From positions 99,191,447-99,255,446 of the forward strand of contig CM056573.1 of the NCBI GenBank assembly GCA_029721435.1: DNA of 64,000 nucleotides, given 5' to 3'. Positions 60,001-64,000 of the stretch are shown here, piece by piece; the stretch's first letter is position 1; each line of letters opens with the position of its first letter. A model generated the notes under the pieces. It saw only the letters and a list, made by a program, of their open reading frames with translations, had not been told where the DNA came from and searched no databases. A program made the translations under genes and the position numbers. Source of the stretch: Gymnothorax reevesii. Its lineage: Eukaryota > Chordata > Actinopteri > Anguilliformes > Muraenidae.

Positions 60001-61467
60001 TGTTACCACTGGAGTCTTCTGTTACGTACATATTATTTCTGTTACTCTACGCAAGGAGACCATTATTACGCTGAATATTTGTCAGATGATGACTTTTTCT
60101 ATAATTAAGACCACTGGTAGCAACAGTTTTCTGGGCAGTAGGTATAATTTTAAGGTGAGATTATTACATTATGCCATATTTTCTGAATCTCAAGGAATAA
60201 TTGATTTTAGTGATCAGTATAAAGTTTTGTTCTGAATGTTACCACTTCGAAACAAAATTGGTATATTTTATTGTAATTACTTTTAGGACACATGAAAGAG
60301 TCAAATCTCAGTCAAGGTGTATAATATTTGATGATTATATTTTGCATAAAGGGAGTATTTGTCCAGTAACAGAAGGCCTGTTCCATGTCAACTGGGTACA
60401 AAAAATAACCTTTTGGACATTGGTGGCTCTTAATTTCCTTGTCCTCGTAACCATTTGTTTAGACATATGAACATTTCCCAAAAGTCAAATATTAGGACCA
60501 TCAGCAAATTCCCTAGGATTTTATGGCCTTCTAAAGTTCTACCCCTCGTGTGGCAATTTCCAACTCTGGAGTGGGGCATACCATTTCTTTCATTCAATAT
60601 CTCAGCTGCCATTTATGCCACATGGCTGAAATTTCTAGCACATAAGTTATACCCAAGTGTTTTTATTGGGCCATTAACCCTTTACTTTCTGAAAAATATG
60701 GCTTCAAAAGTTGCCAAATTTTTTCTCATTTCCGCAATTTGCTAACCTCATAAATCGGCAAGGGGTCAGAATTTTTTTAATGGCGTCTTTTTTGTTTAAT
60801 AGTGATTTTGTTTAATCTTCTTGATTAAAATACACAAAAGGAGGCTTCAAACACATTTCTACCCTTTTCCCCTGTCAAGGCAAGGCCGTAAGCCTTCAGT
60901 ATGGGTTATCAAATTCAAATTTGGAATAATCCCCACTTGACTTTTGACGCCCCAAACGGGGTCACTTTTGAGTTTGACCGTCTTTGGGCCCCATTATAGA
61001 AATATCAGAGCAGGTATCAAATGTTCTTTAACAGTGGATCAGTCAAGTACTCTGGTCACTATCAAGAAAAACATACAACATTAAAAATGAAACTGTAAAA
61101 TGAAGAGATCTTGTTTTCCTACTGTTTTCAGCTCGACTTCCCGCGTTTGGAACTCCCATCACACCACATCCACATATAGGCAAAATTTGGGTCAACCATC
61201 ATTTTAGCTTCAGAAATCTCTGCTCAGACCTCAGTAAAAGGCTCATTTTTGTGAAAAAGCGGCAAATCAGGGCACTAGGTCCGCAGGATACTGTTCATGA
61301 ATGGTTCAGTCAAACGTATACCAGATTAGTTTTCTTTCGAGAAAATTCAATGAATTTGCACTTTAAATATTCTGCGATGGACAAAGATGGTCTTACCAGG
61401 CAATGTTTCCATATTCAGTCACACTGCACTGCGGCAAAGAATCCAGAGGCACTCCAAACACTTTTCC
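31586..61467 (-). CDS. arhgap11a: Rho GTPase-activating protein 11A (11 exons, first coding exon missing)
   Basis: ARHGAP11A accelerates GTP hydrolysis on RhoA and is a cell-cycle-linked nuclear and midzone protein. Exons: 61397-61467, 57030-57126, 43611-43867, 43324-43487, 43097-43225, 42843-42917, 42119-42283, 34885-35020, 34197-34305, 33192-33339 and 31586-33087. They total 2853 bases, exactly 951 codons with stop, with consistent phases and GT-AG sites. The first five encode the RhoGAP domain: [21 protein letters not shown] (arginine finger), [29 protein letters not shown]. Downstream are SSKKRKS-like, [12 protein letters not shown] and [15 protein letters not shown] motifs, then the C-terminal YKGSPK and KPIDL. 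Human protein is 1023 residues; this would be about 990 with exon 1. Introns carry a gypsy element and two Tc1 elements. Confidence 0.96.
33192..33339 (-). CDS. arhgap11a: arhgap11a exon with GWRLA motif
   Basis: The acceptor CAACAG precedes AATGTC, and the donor is GTAAGTG. It encodes [16 protein letters not shown], matching the VGWRLANQ segment of the human protein, and ends with one base of a split Ser codon. Confidence 0.93.
33340..34196. other. arhgap11a intron, AT-rich
   Basis: Very AT-rich intronic sequence without a recognisable element. Confidence 0.5.
34197..34305 (-). CDS. arhgap11a: arhgap11a exon with [12 protein letters not shown]
   Basis: The acceptor GTTCAG precedes AGTTGAG, and the donor is GTAAGT. 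The peptide [20 protein letters not shown] and the following [15 protein letters not shown] match the human protein closely. Confidence 0.95.
34306..34884. other. arhgap11a intron
   Basis: Intronic sequence. No repeat with defined ends was recognised. Confidence 0.5.
34885..35020 (-). CDS. arhgap11a: arhgap11a exon with basic RRKSRRI motif
   Basis: The acceptor CTCCTAG precedes TGCATGC, and the donor is GTATGT. A Ser-rich segment leads to [15 protein letters not shown], corresponding to the PRRSKRIAGKKVCR region of human ARHGAP11A. The Ser-rich part is poorly conserved. Confidence 0.9.
35021..37543. other. arhgap11a intron, no element recognised
   Basis: AT-rich intronic sequence. No TIR, LTR or coding remnant was recognised in this stretch. 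Confidence 0.45.
37544..39148 (-). mobile_element. Near-complete Tc1-like transposon
   Basis: The 1605-bp element is flanked by TA dinucleotides at 37542-37543 and 39149-39150. Its long inverted ends, about 200 bp, start CAAAACTCAAAACCAGTGAA at the left and are answered by TTCACTGGTTTTGGGTTTTG at the right. Both arms also share TTCAATTGAATA and TTTGCAAATCATTGAAT-type blocks. The minus-strand transposase is almost intact. The element lies in an arhgap11a intron in the sense orientation. Confidence 0.93.
37768..38836 (-). pseudogene. Tc1 transposase with one apparent frameshift
   Basis: The reading starts near 38836. It carries the paired-like helix-turn-helix ([19 protein letters not shown]) and then the catalytic core. 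The three acidic residues appear in [15 protein letters not shown] and SPIENVW, the DD34E pattern. The frame is open from 38836 to 37976 and continues in another frame from about 38020 to 37768, so one indel just after the second Asp separates the parts. The rest looks free of stops, so this is a young copy. Confidence 0.9.
39599..39732. mobile_element. 134-bp piggyBac-type MITE
   Basis: The block runs TTAACCCCTTAAC to GGTAAGGGGTTAA, with TTAA at 39599-39602 and 39729-39732 and inverted CCCCTTA termini. The related Tc1 copy at about 4758 carries a single TTAA followed directly by the same downstream sequence, which gives an empty site. Confidence 0.88.
40320..41590. other. Block inserted between the two parts of Tc1 copy B
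   Basis: This stretch has no counterpart in copy A. Its right end (AAGTATCGAAATTCATTTTAG, then TAGCGGGACAACACTAA) resembles the termini of fish hAT elements. The left end was not matched, so the identity stays open. Confidence 0.45.
42119..42283 (-). CDS. arhgap11a: arhgap11a exon with KKRRSIKKN
   Basis: The acceptor ATTTAG precedes GCTTATC, and the donor is GTACAC. Encoded motifs are [35 protein letters not shown] and LFSSSTPGS, matching the human VILTPNAKRTL-KKRKSIKHNFNFELLP segment. Its Lys/Arg cluster could serve as a nuclear localisation signal, an inference. Confidence 0.96.
42843..42917 (-). CDS. arhgap11a: arhgap11a 75-bp exon
   Basis: The acceptor ATTCCAG precedes ATGTGG, and the donor is GTAGGT. 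It encodes [15 protein letters not shown] then TDTPKTDRS, corresponding to human FVSGALNKFKPNRTPS. It is too short to show as an open frame, and its phase (2 and 1) fits both neighbours. Confidence 0.92.
43097..43225 (-). CDS. arhgap11a: arhgap11a exon, end of RhoGAP domain
   Basis: The acceptor CTTTCAG precedes GCGTGG, and the donor is GTGAGT. It encodes [17 protein letters not shown], the last RhoGAP helix, followed by acidic residues and KKRRRRSVG. Confidence 0.95.
43324..43487 (-). CDS. arhgap11a: arhgap11a exon, RhoGAP domain
   Basis: The acceptor TCCCAG precedes ATGTGCC, and the donor is GTAAGA. It encodes [17 protein letters not shown], a hallmark of RhoGAP domains, then [18 protein letters not shown]. 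Confidence 0.96.
43611..43867 (-). CDS. arhgap11a: arhgap11a exon, RhoGAP core
   Basis: The acceptor CTACAG precedes GCCAAGC, and the donor is GTAGAG. It encodes [48 protein letters not shown] and [13 protein letters not shown], nearly the same as human ARHGAP11A. Confidence 0.97.
44088..44499. mobile_element. MITE with about 40-bp inverted ends
   Basis: CAATAGAGGGCATCGCCAAT followed by ACGAAAAAAAATGCCCAG at the left is answered by GGGCATTTTTTTCGTATTG and CCAATACCCTCTATTAGAGC at the right. The interior has no coding capacity, and no clear target duplication was found. It sits in arhgap11a intron 3 beside the exon at 43611-43867. Confidence 0.75.
44500..45200. other. arhgap11a intron 3, unassigned
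   Basis: A hAT-like start (AGGGGTGTCAACATCTACAC near 44638) is present without a matching right end. A poly-A run lies at about 44902-44919. Confidence 0.4.
45201..45697 (-). repeat. 3' LTR (in element orientation)
   Basis: The LTR starts TG and ends CA on either strand and is 497 bp. It matches the other LTR exactly at a constant offset of 5561. A possible ATTAAA polyadenylation hexamer on the minus strand lies at 45287-45292. Confidence 0.95.
45698..45707 (-). other. Polypurine tract
   Basis: Directly before the 3' LTR on the minus strand the sequence is GGAATGGAGG, all purine but one base. This is the usual primer for plus-strand DNA synthesis in LTR elements. Confidence 0.7.
45831..50678 (-). 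CDS. Gag-pol polyprotein of the Gmr1-like element
   Basis: The 1615-codon frame is unbroken. Approximate residues: 90-185, a Glu/Lys/Arg-rich coiled coil of repeated EREEKEK units; 195-375, capsid-like region with [17 protein letters not shown] and LVEEFKNCV; 414-427, zinc knuckle [14 protein letters not shown]; about 506, protease RDTGAS; 759-800, integrase HHCC finger ending FCKTCHTC. Integrase core acids follow: VIVDCVG (about 828), SDQGSNF (about 891) and [10 protein letters not shown] (about 927). Next is reverse transcriptase with [34 protein letters not shown] and the YIDDL catalytic box (about 1347). RNase H has VDASDQACG (about 1495), IEKELLAL and YTDHNPL, ending IADCLSRV. No stop or frameshift separates gag and pol. 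All catalytic acids are present. It probably encodes an active element, an inference. Confidence 0.96.
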   Translation of the reverse strand: MNFPRYILTTAMDDFLASPTVGVLKSFKKTELLEICRQLELTEVKPAMRKARLAREIVEYYIDENVFAPGDLEQFPVENPNIEMELKLKMLEIEREEREKEREEKEKEREEREKEREEKEKQREFEREEKEKQRQFELEKFAREEKQREFELEKFARQRDFELEKFDREERLQMEQLKIKIATENKFRASQEVKLVPPFSEKDVDNYFQCFEKVAKSCQWPKEHWPLMLQTVLKGKAQQAYSALSADDSSDYEVVKKVILRAYELVPEAYRQKFRGLKKSENQTYVEFANEKQVCFERWCTSMEVKDDFNSLKEMVLVEEFKNCVKDDVKTYLNEKQALNLQSAAKFADEYVLTHKSKFQSSSNNKWSQFQKKGYGDTQDSSPKDKDKSGDGAQKSSNRSDQSVKADSDKSGLVCSYCKKSGHVTTNCWFLKAKKEKEKDTKPNAFVKTRLETPVVDNQSAKLPASCGAKKPNTADFVREEFLPFVSEGFVALNEHTTPVPIYILRDTGASQSLLLMDSLELRDETASGDFILVQGIEGRTVSVPLRSIFLKSDLVTGQVKVGLMSSLPIKGVSLLLGNDLAGGKVVPPVHLTSQPSTENGDEDPSLYPSCAVTRTMAKKAKEDDVVVPSSTLNSQDSGGSPHDSDWPTMVSPFEDLSDTFISSLFSQPDGSGDSDVSGDLSLSRKRLIEEQTNDPEIGVLKRRALPEKEIDAVPVGYYLKDGVLMRKWRPPDIPANADWAVVRQIVVPKVYRNEILTMAHSLPLGGHLGVNKTVDKIMKHFFWPGLRKDVSNFCKTCHTCQVVGKHQLDPPVAPLQPIPAFGEPFSRVIVDCVGPLPKTRSGNQYLLTIMCASTRFPEAIPLRNIKATAISKALIKFFTLFGLPREIQSDQGSNFTSGLFQQVVYELGAKQILSSAYHPESQGALERFHSTLKTMMRTYCYDHEKDWDEGVHLLLFAAREAVQESTGFSPFELVFGHEVRGPLLLLSEQWQEEEPQISLLDYVSKFKERLRAACDLAKENLKSSQGKMKTWYDHKARSREFKPGEMVLVLFPLQSNPLQARFHGPYEILTKLNDLNYIVKTPDRRKPKQLCHINMLKPYHDRNARVAAVTSDSPMVETCEDEGEFQDDEPRIKAEVLSCKLSNTEVLQNLDVKLQHLEPSQRDQFERLIKKYEDLFPDVPKRVTIASHDVDVGDAKPIKQHPYRMNPEKRKIAEKEVEYMLKHDIIRPSNSDWSSPCVLVPKPDGSTRFCTDYRKVNAVTRTDVFPIPRIDDCIDSVGQAKFLTKIDLLKGYWCVPLTERAKSISAFATPSGLYQYEVLPFGMKNAPATFQRMIQSTIAGFPHTGAYIDDLITWSDSWEEHLKDVETLFQRLTQANLTVNLSKSDFGCATVTYLGYVIGQGKVAPINAKVQAIMDFPVPDNKKALRRFLGMIGYYRKFCKNFAEIALSLTNQLKKGVKFTWNDACQRAFNHLKSLLCHFPVLKSPDFNKPFSIAVDASDQACGSVLLQRSDSDDIEHPVAYFSRKFNRHQRNYSTIEKELLALVLSLQHFEVYVCTGQKPMIVYTDHNPLMFLSKMKNKNRRLLNWSLILQEFDLEIKHVKGTDNVIADCLSRV
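50736..50758 (-). other. Primer-binding site, tRNA-Pro-like
   Basis: Starting three bases inside the 5' LTR the minus strand reads TGGGGGCTC, then AAG, then GTCCGGGAT. Nine bases complement the 3' end of tRNA-Pro, and the next seven also match once the three extra bases are skipped. The interrupted match is unusual, so the primer tRNA is likely but not certain. Confidence 0.6.
50762..51258 (-). repeat. 5' LTR (in element orientation)
   Basis: The LTR is 497 bp, reading the same as the LTR at 45201-45697. As the 5' LTR it should carry the promoter, reading toward lower coordinates, which is also the host gene direction. Confidence 0.95.
51299..51980. repeat. Tandem repeat, about 162-bp period
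   Basis: The phrase AGTTTGTAAGTGGCA and its variants recur at 51301, 51463, 51625 and 51854. GGAACTGAAACCCCCAAAAG recurs between them. The last interval is longer because a segment with GGACGGACAGGG and CCCACGGTATTACATACCGG has been added, and this segment also ends the array at about 51980. An ACGG microsatellite lies at about 51908-51925. Confidence 0.88.
51980..52240 (+). repeat. Dispersed repeat, copy 1
   Basis: This stretch matches 63739-64000 in the same orientation: GTTGCTTTATTCGTTGCT, GGCGCTCGTCAGTGAGATT, GCTTGCTCATGTT, then CAGTTCTCGAATTGGGCATT and CCAGATT. Identity is roughly 80 percent by eye. Near the 3' end both copies share a short open frame of the pattern [18 protein letters not shown]. 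The parent family is unknown. Confidence 0.8.
52241..53219. other. arhgap11a intron 3, unassigned
   Basis: No gene or bounded element was recognised. Confidence 0.4.
53220..53455 (+). pseudogene. First-exon relic of a multicopy fish gene family
   Basis: The plus strand reads [20 protein letters not shown], then a Lys pair, an in-frame stop after about 46 codons, and then [20 protein letters not shown] leading to VAKFLLDW before a GTAAGC donor. The combination of Pro-rich start, RWRELK and FLLD at a donor is a pattern I associate with multicopy, possibly transposon-derived, fish genes. I cannot name the family or a function. The internal stop makes it a pseudogene. Confidence 0.5.
53758..53811 (+). 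repeat. 54-bp segment shared with 55337-55390
   Basis: The two copies differ at only two of 54 positions (CCCTAC against CCCCAC, GGCAAAAG against GGCACAAG), while flanking sequence differs much more. The copy at 55337 lies in a helicase-like fragment, so this is probably the remains of the same element type. Confidence 0.75.
54295..54491. repeat. Foldback (inverted) repeat, about 70-bp arms
   Basis: The sequence GTGCATTCAACATGCAGAAT through GAGTTTGCATGTTGAACGAT at 54295-54364 returns as its complement at 54423-54491 (CGTTGGATATGCAAACTCTT through CATTCTGCATGCTGAATGTG). The loop is about 58 bases. No target duplication was identified. Confidence 0.85.
55210..55419 (+). pseudogene. RecQ-like helicase N-terminal fragment
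   Basis: The reading [20 protein letters not shown] leads to [21 protein letters not shown]. The end resembles the start of the Walker A region of fish RecQ-like helicases, where ALLPTG-GKS is usual. Here the P-loop is lost, and the frame runs into [17 protein letters not shown], which is not helicase sequence. An internal deletion therefore seems likely. Confidence 0.5.
55916..56391. mobile_element. MULE-like MITE with perfect 10-bp target duplication
   Basis: The element has inverted ends of about 100 bp: ATAGATGTACATAAACACTA and GATGGCTCAAG at the left, CTTGAGCCATCTAGTGTTCA and ATATATCTAT at the right. Both arms also share GGCCATCTT and GGACAGGG. GCGCCCACCC flanks it at 55906-55915 and 56392-56401. 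A 9-11 bp duplication with long inverted ends fits the Mutator superfamily. Confidence 0.88.
57030..57126 (-). CDS. arhgap11a: arhgap11a exon with the RhoGAP arginine finger
   Basis: The acceptor TTTTCAG precedes CTTTCTG, and the donor is GTAAGT. It encodes [20 protein letters not shown] followed by [12 protein letters not shown]. The Arg in GLFRKSGS is the catalytic arginine finger. The gypsy element lies in the intron just downstream. Confidence 0.96.
57127..57513. other. arhgap11a intron 2, unassigned
   Basis: No element or exon was recognised. Confidence 0.4.
57514..57585 (+). pseudogene. THAP-domain N-terminal fragment
   Basis: An ATG opens the peptide [19 protein letters not shown], ending VHK. 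This matches the first quarter of a THAP domain, where C-x-x-x-x-C supplies two zinc ligands and H-K follows. The sequence then runs into a T-rich tract, and the rest of the domain is absent. It is a separate relic from the one at 4148-4420. Confidence 0.6.
58104..58476. repeat. Tandem repeat, about 152-bp period, three units
   Basis: CATATCT followed by a degenerate sequence and ATTGAC starts at 58104, 58257 and 58409. Each unit also carries AAAGGTCATGACTTGAGG or a variant, ATGACATCATACCTGT and a GCCACCAGGTGGTGCTTTGT-like block. A poly-A run precedes the array. A hAT MITE interrupts the third unit at 58477. Confidence 0.85.
58477..59228. mobile_element. hAT MITE with perfect 8-bp target duplication
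   Basis: The element begins TAGGGCTGTGCGATATGAC and ends CATATCACACAGCCCTA. It is flanked by ACCTGAGG at 58469-58476 and 59229-59236. A further repeat appears nested near its right side, ending AGTTTTTGGGTGGACTATCA at about 59050 and beginning near 58730. Confidence 0.92.
59237..61396. other. arhgap11a intron 2, unassigned
   Basis: No exon, terminal repeat or coding relic was recognised. Short open frames of 90-110 codons around 59906-60745 show no family features. Confidence 0.4.
61397..61467 (-). CDS. arhgap11a: arhgap11a exon 2, first visible exon
   Basis: The acceptor ATTTGCAG precedes GGAAAAG, and the donor is GTAAGA. It encodes [20 protein letters not shown] then NIA and two bases of a Cys codon, matching human [20 protein letters not shown]. 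It is too short to stand out as an open frame. It implies an exon 1 further right, carrying the N-terminus. Confidence 0.93.
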
Positions 61468-62589
61468 CTGCAAATACAAAAATATTCATATTACACAGTA
61501 AAATTTGTAAGCCTGCTCACCAAGTTTAAATGTATAGGATATTCTCAGAGACAATTCCATTTACCCCAGTGCTGCACATATTTAAAATCTTAGAACTAGG
61601 GGTGTTCCATATAAATGTGCAAACGTTCACCGGAGGATTAACAATTAGGAAAATCAATATTTGTTTACATGAAATAAGTAATTTTCTATAATTTTCCATT
61701 TATTAAGATGTAGTTGATTACTGTGATTGCTGCAAGGAATTAATAAATCATAAAAAAATATGCTAAAAAAAATTGAAGCTGATGCTGGGCCTTGGTATAC
61801 CTCATGGCAGGACAGCGCAAGTTCAGTACTTACGTTTGTGTGAATTATGTCTCAGAAAGAAAAGTGTCACTTAGTCTCACTTCAACAAGATATCAGGGAA
61901 AAACGTTTGATCCTGATCGGCTTAAAGTGCACTTATGATTTTTCATTATTTCAATGTTGTAGTGAGAATCTTATCTTTTTTATGCGCATTTAAAAGTTCT
62001 GTCAGAAAAAAATTCAGTCACCTCCAGAGGAAGTGCTCTCTGCTGTAAAATACATCTCCAGAGCTGACAGAAATGCCATGATAGCCATTATTTTAATCGA
62101 TGGTGATATCATCATTTGAATTTTCGCACCAAACAGATAGTTTGGCTCACTCTTGAATCAGGGTTTCAACTACAAGGCTACACCGGCATTTGTTTAAGCT
62201 CATTTACACTCTGGAGCAGAAATCCATTTATGGTAAGGGGTGTGACATTTCCCCAACGCACGCGCGAACGGTAGACCAATCACAAGTAAATAATCAAGCA
62301 GACAAATCACAGCACACTGGGGTTTTCAGGAGGGCTGAGGCAAATTGCATTGACTTCATGAAATTTTTTTTTTTTTAATATCCCGCCACCACCCCCATGC
62401 TTTGGAGGACAACTTTATCTATTAAGTCAGTTATATAATTGTGTACTAGTCCTCCCTACATCACCCGACAAAAAACGCACACAAAAAATTAAATAAATGA
62501 ATGAATAAAAATAGAAATGCAATACAATAGCAATTACATTCACAATGCTTTATTACCGTTTGCATTAGTCGTTATTAGCTCGCCTCTTC
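61468..62589. other. arhgap11a intron 1, unassigned
   Basis: The missing exon 1 was searched for here on the minus strand and not found. No element was bounded. Confidence 0.4.
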
Positions 62590-63820
62590 CATAATCATTC
62601 CCAACCTTCAATCTCCCTTACTTTATCCCATCTTTTGGCAGAAATTTCAAGTCCTGTCTCATAGGCCATCACACACTCAATTCTACTGTAATACTTGACA
62701 AATTTTTTGAATTTCTCCATTCTTAATGCCTCCACAGATGTCAACCTGAAAATATTTTTGCTAAGTATATAATTATATTACAGATTAGATGTGTTCCTTT
62801 TGTTACATCACCCTCTACTGACTCCACTTCATCCAAAAAGAATCAACAAAGGGGTGATGATTCTATTCCCCATATATTTAGCATATTTTTAGTTGCTATT
62901 AATTTATATATTAGCTTATAATGAAAATATCTAATCTTTGGATCAAATGATGTACTGTAAAGGATTTTGAAAACTTGGTTCCATGGGATTGGTGTATCTA
63001 ACAGACTAAATGCCCTCCTGTTCCTTAAAAGGAATAGTTCACCCAATAACGAAATTCAGTCATTATCGACTTCTCATCAGCATGAGGGCAAGTCCGGTGC
63101 AGTTTTTTATTCCTCAAAGTGCAGCCGGAGACTGGGGGGGGGGGGGTTTCCCTCCTGCACCGCAATTCCATATAACAGGCATCTATGGTTACCGAAAAGA
63201 AAAGGTCCATAAAACTTTGCAATATTCCTCCATACTGCTCGTCCGCAGCAATCCAAGTGTCCTGAAGGGGTAACACCCGGAGTTTACCCGAAACAACATC
63301 ATTTTGTACAGTTTTATAGCTTATTTTTGATTTCCAAGCACTTGGTAAAGCTCCAATAAGTTGATTATATTGTTGCAGTGTACAGACTGTTCCAAATAAA
63401 CTAGTTAATTCTTTGTGAGACATGAGTTTATTATCCTCATTCACTATATCTCCTATAAAAATAATATCTTTATCAAACATGCTTTTCCAAAAAAATAATC
63501 ATTCTATCAACAAGTGTATTACAATTTCACCATATTATTTGTTGTAGAACTTGTTCTGCATTTTCTGGTGGGTGAAACTGAAATTGTAACAAACTTAGAG
63601 CTTCTCCTAAAAAAGTGGAGACATCAGAAAACGTCATAAATGAATGCAAAATGCATAGGTTTTCAGAGCAACGCACAATTGGCTTCACGCTGCAGGTAAT
63701 ACAAATTTGGAAAGGACTGCCGGGATGGGATAATAAAAACAGTTGCTTTGTTCGTTGCTTCAAGCACCTCCTGATGGGCAGCCGGGTGCTCGTCAGTAAG
63801 ATTGTAAGCTTGCTCATGTT
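62590..63820 (-). mobile_element. L1/Tx1-like LINE 3' fragment
   Basis: On the minus strand, fragments follow the C-terminal part of an L1-clade ORF2. They read FQICITCSVKPIVRCSENLC, QVLQQIIW, MFDKDIIFIGDIVNEDNKLM, QYNQLIGALPSAWK and VVSGKLRVLP. After an interruption come IPWNQVFKILYSTSF and YKLIYKLIATKNMLNIWGI. Several frame changes show decay. A repeat insertion splits it at about 63025-63262. It is in the sense orientation relative to arhgap11a. Confidence 0.8.
63025..63262. mobile_element. Short repeat inserted in the LINE fragment
   Basis: The block begins AGGAATAGTTCACCCAATAA, a phrase frequent at the end of fish non-autonomous DNA repeats. It contains a run of 14 G at about 63135-63148. 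It interrupts an otherwise continuous LINE translation. Exact ends and target duplication were not determined. Confidence 0.6.
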
Positions 63821-64000
63821 TCCTCCGCCCTCATTCTGAACTTGTGAGGTTTCGCCCTGGGAGTGTGAAGAGGCAGCGGCTGATATATGGCCTCAACTGT
63901 CTCGCTCTCCCGATGTTGGCAACATGGGGTCACATATGAGCAAAACTTGAACATAGTTCTCGAACTGGGCATTCCAGATTCTGGTGGGACTGGTGTAAGT
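63739..64000 (+). repeat. Dispersed repeat, copy 2
   Basis: This is the partner of 51980-52240 and runs to the window edge. The last bases, GGTGTAAGT, look like a splice donor directly after the shared open segment, but this could be chance. Confidence 0.75.

Noticed and set aside
61468..64000. Possible first coding exon of arhgap11a
   Set aside because: No minus-strand segment with the expected N-terminal LALLQHLR-type peptide and a donor was seen, so the exon is taken to lie outside the window.
63991..64000. Splice donor-like GGTGTAAGT at the window edge
   Set aside because: It might end an exon of the dispersed repeat, but the window stops here and the other copy lacks it, so no exon was called.

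Overview
This 64 kb window is teleost-type genomic DNA. It carries two split vertebrate genes with large introns, dense Tc1, hAT, piggyBac and LINE remnants, and AT-rich non-coding sequence. No bacterial or phage-type gene organisation is present. No tRNA, rRNA or CRISPR array was seen.

Two host genes lie head to tail on the minus strand. The upstream gene is arhgap11a (Rho GTPase-activating protein 11A). Eleven exons run from 61467 down to 31586. Their phases join perfectly into 950 in-frame codons plus stop, and only the first coding exon is missing, presumably beyond the right edge. The downstream gene is scg5 (neuroendocrine protein 7B2, the chaperone and inhibitor of prohormone convertase 2). 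Four coding exons run from 22558 down to 6051, and its last coding exon(s) lie beyond the left edge. The same ARHGAP11A-SCG5 order and orientation is found in human 15q13, so this is conserved synteny. The two proteins act in unrelated pathways.

Almost everything else is mobile DNA. From left to right it includes: a large imperfect inverted repeat (0.36-2.2 kb); a THAP-domain pseudo-exon (4.1-4.4 kb); several Tc1 relics (4.7-5.9, 6.1-7.0, 7.0-8.6, 17.5-20.9, 37.5-39.1 and 39.2-41.8 kb); a GC-rich-ended piggyBac-like element (9.3-10.6 kb); a Tx1/L1-like LINE (11.1-12.6 kb); a decayed gene of an unnamed multicopy family (24-25 kb); and a piggyBac relic with a nested hAT MITE (26.7-28.9 kb). Further right are an intact LTR retrotransposon (45.2-51.3 kb), tandem and foldback repeats (51-55 kb), a helicase-fragment transposon with a nested MULE-like MITE (55.0-56.5 kb), a hAT MITE inside a tandem repeat (58.5-59.2 kb), and a second LINE (62.6-63.8 kb).

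The most striking element is the 6.06 kb Ty3/gypsy-type retrotransposon in arhgap11a intron 3. Its two 497-bp LTRs look identical, its 1615-codon gag-pol frame is open, and integrase precedes reverse transcriptase, which is the order of the Gmr1-like deuterostome lineage. It lies in the same orientation as the host gene, between exons that encode the RhoGAP domain.
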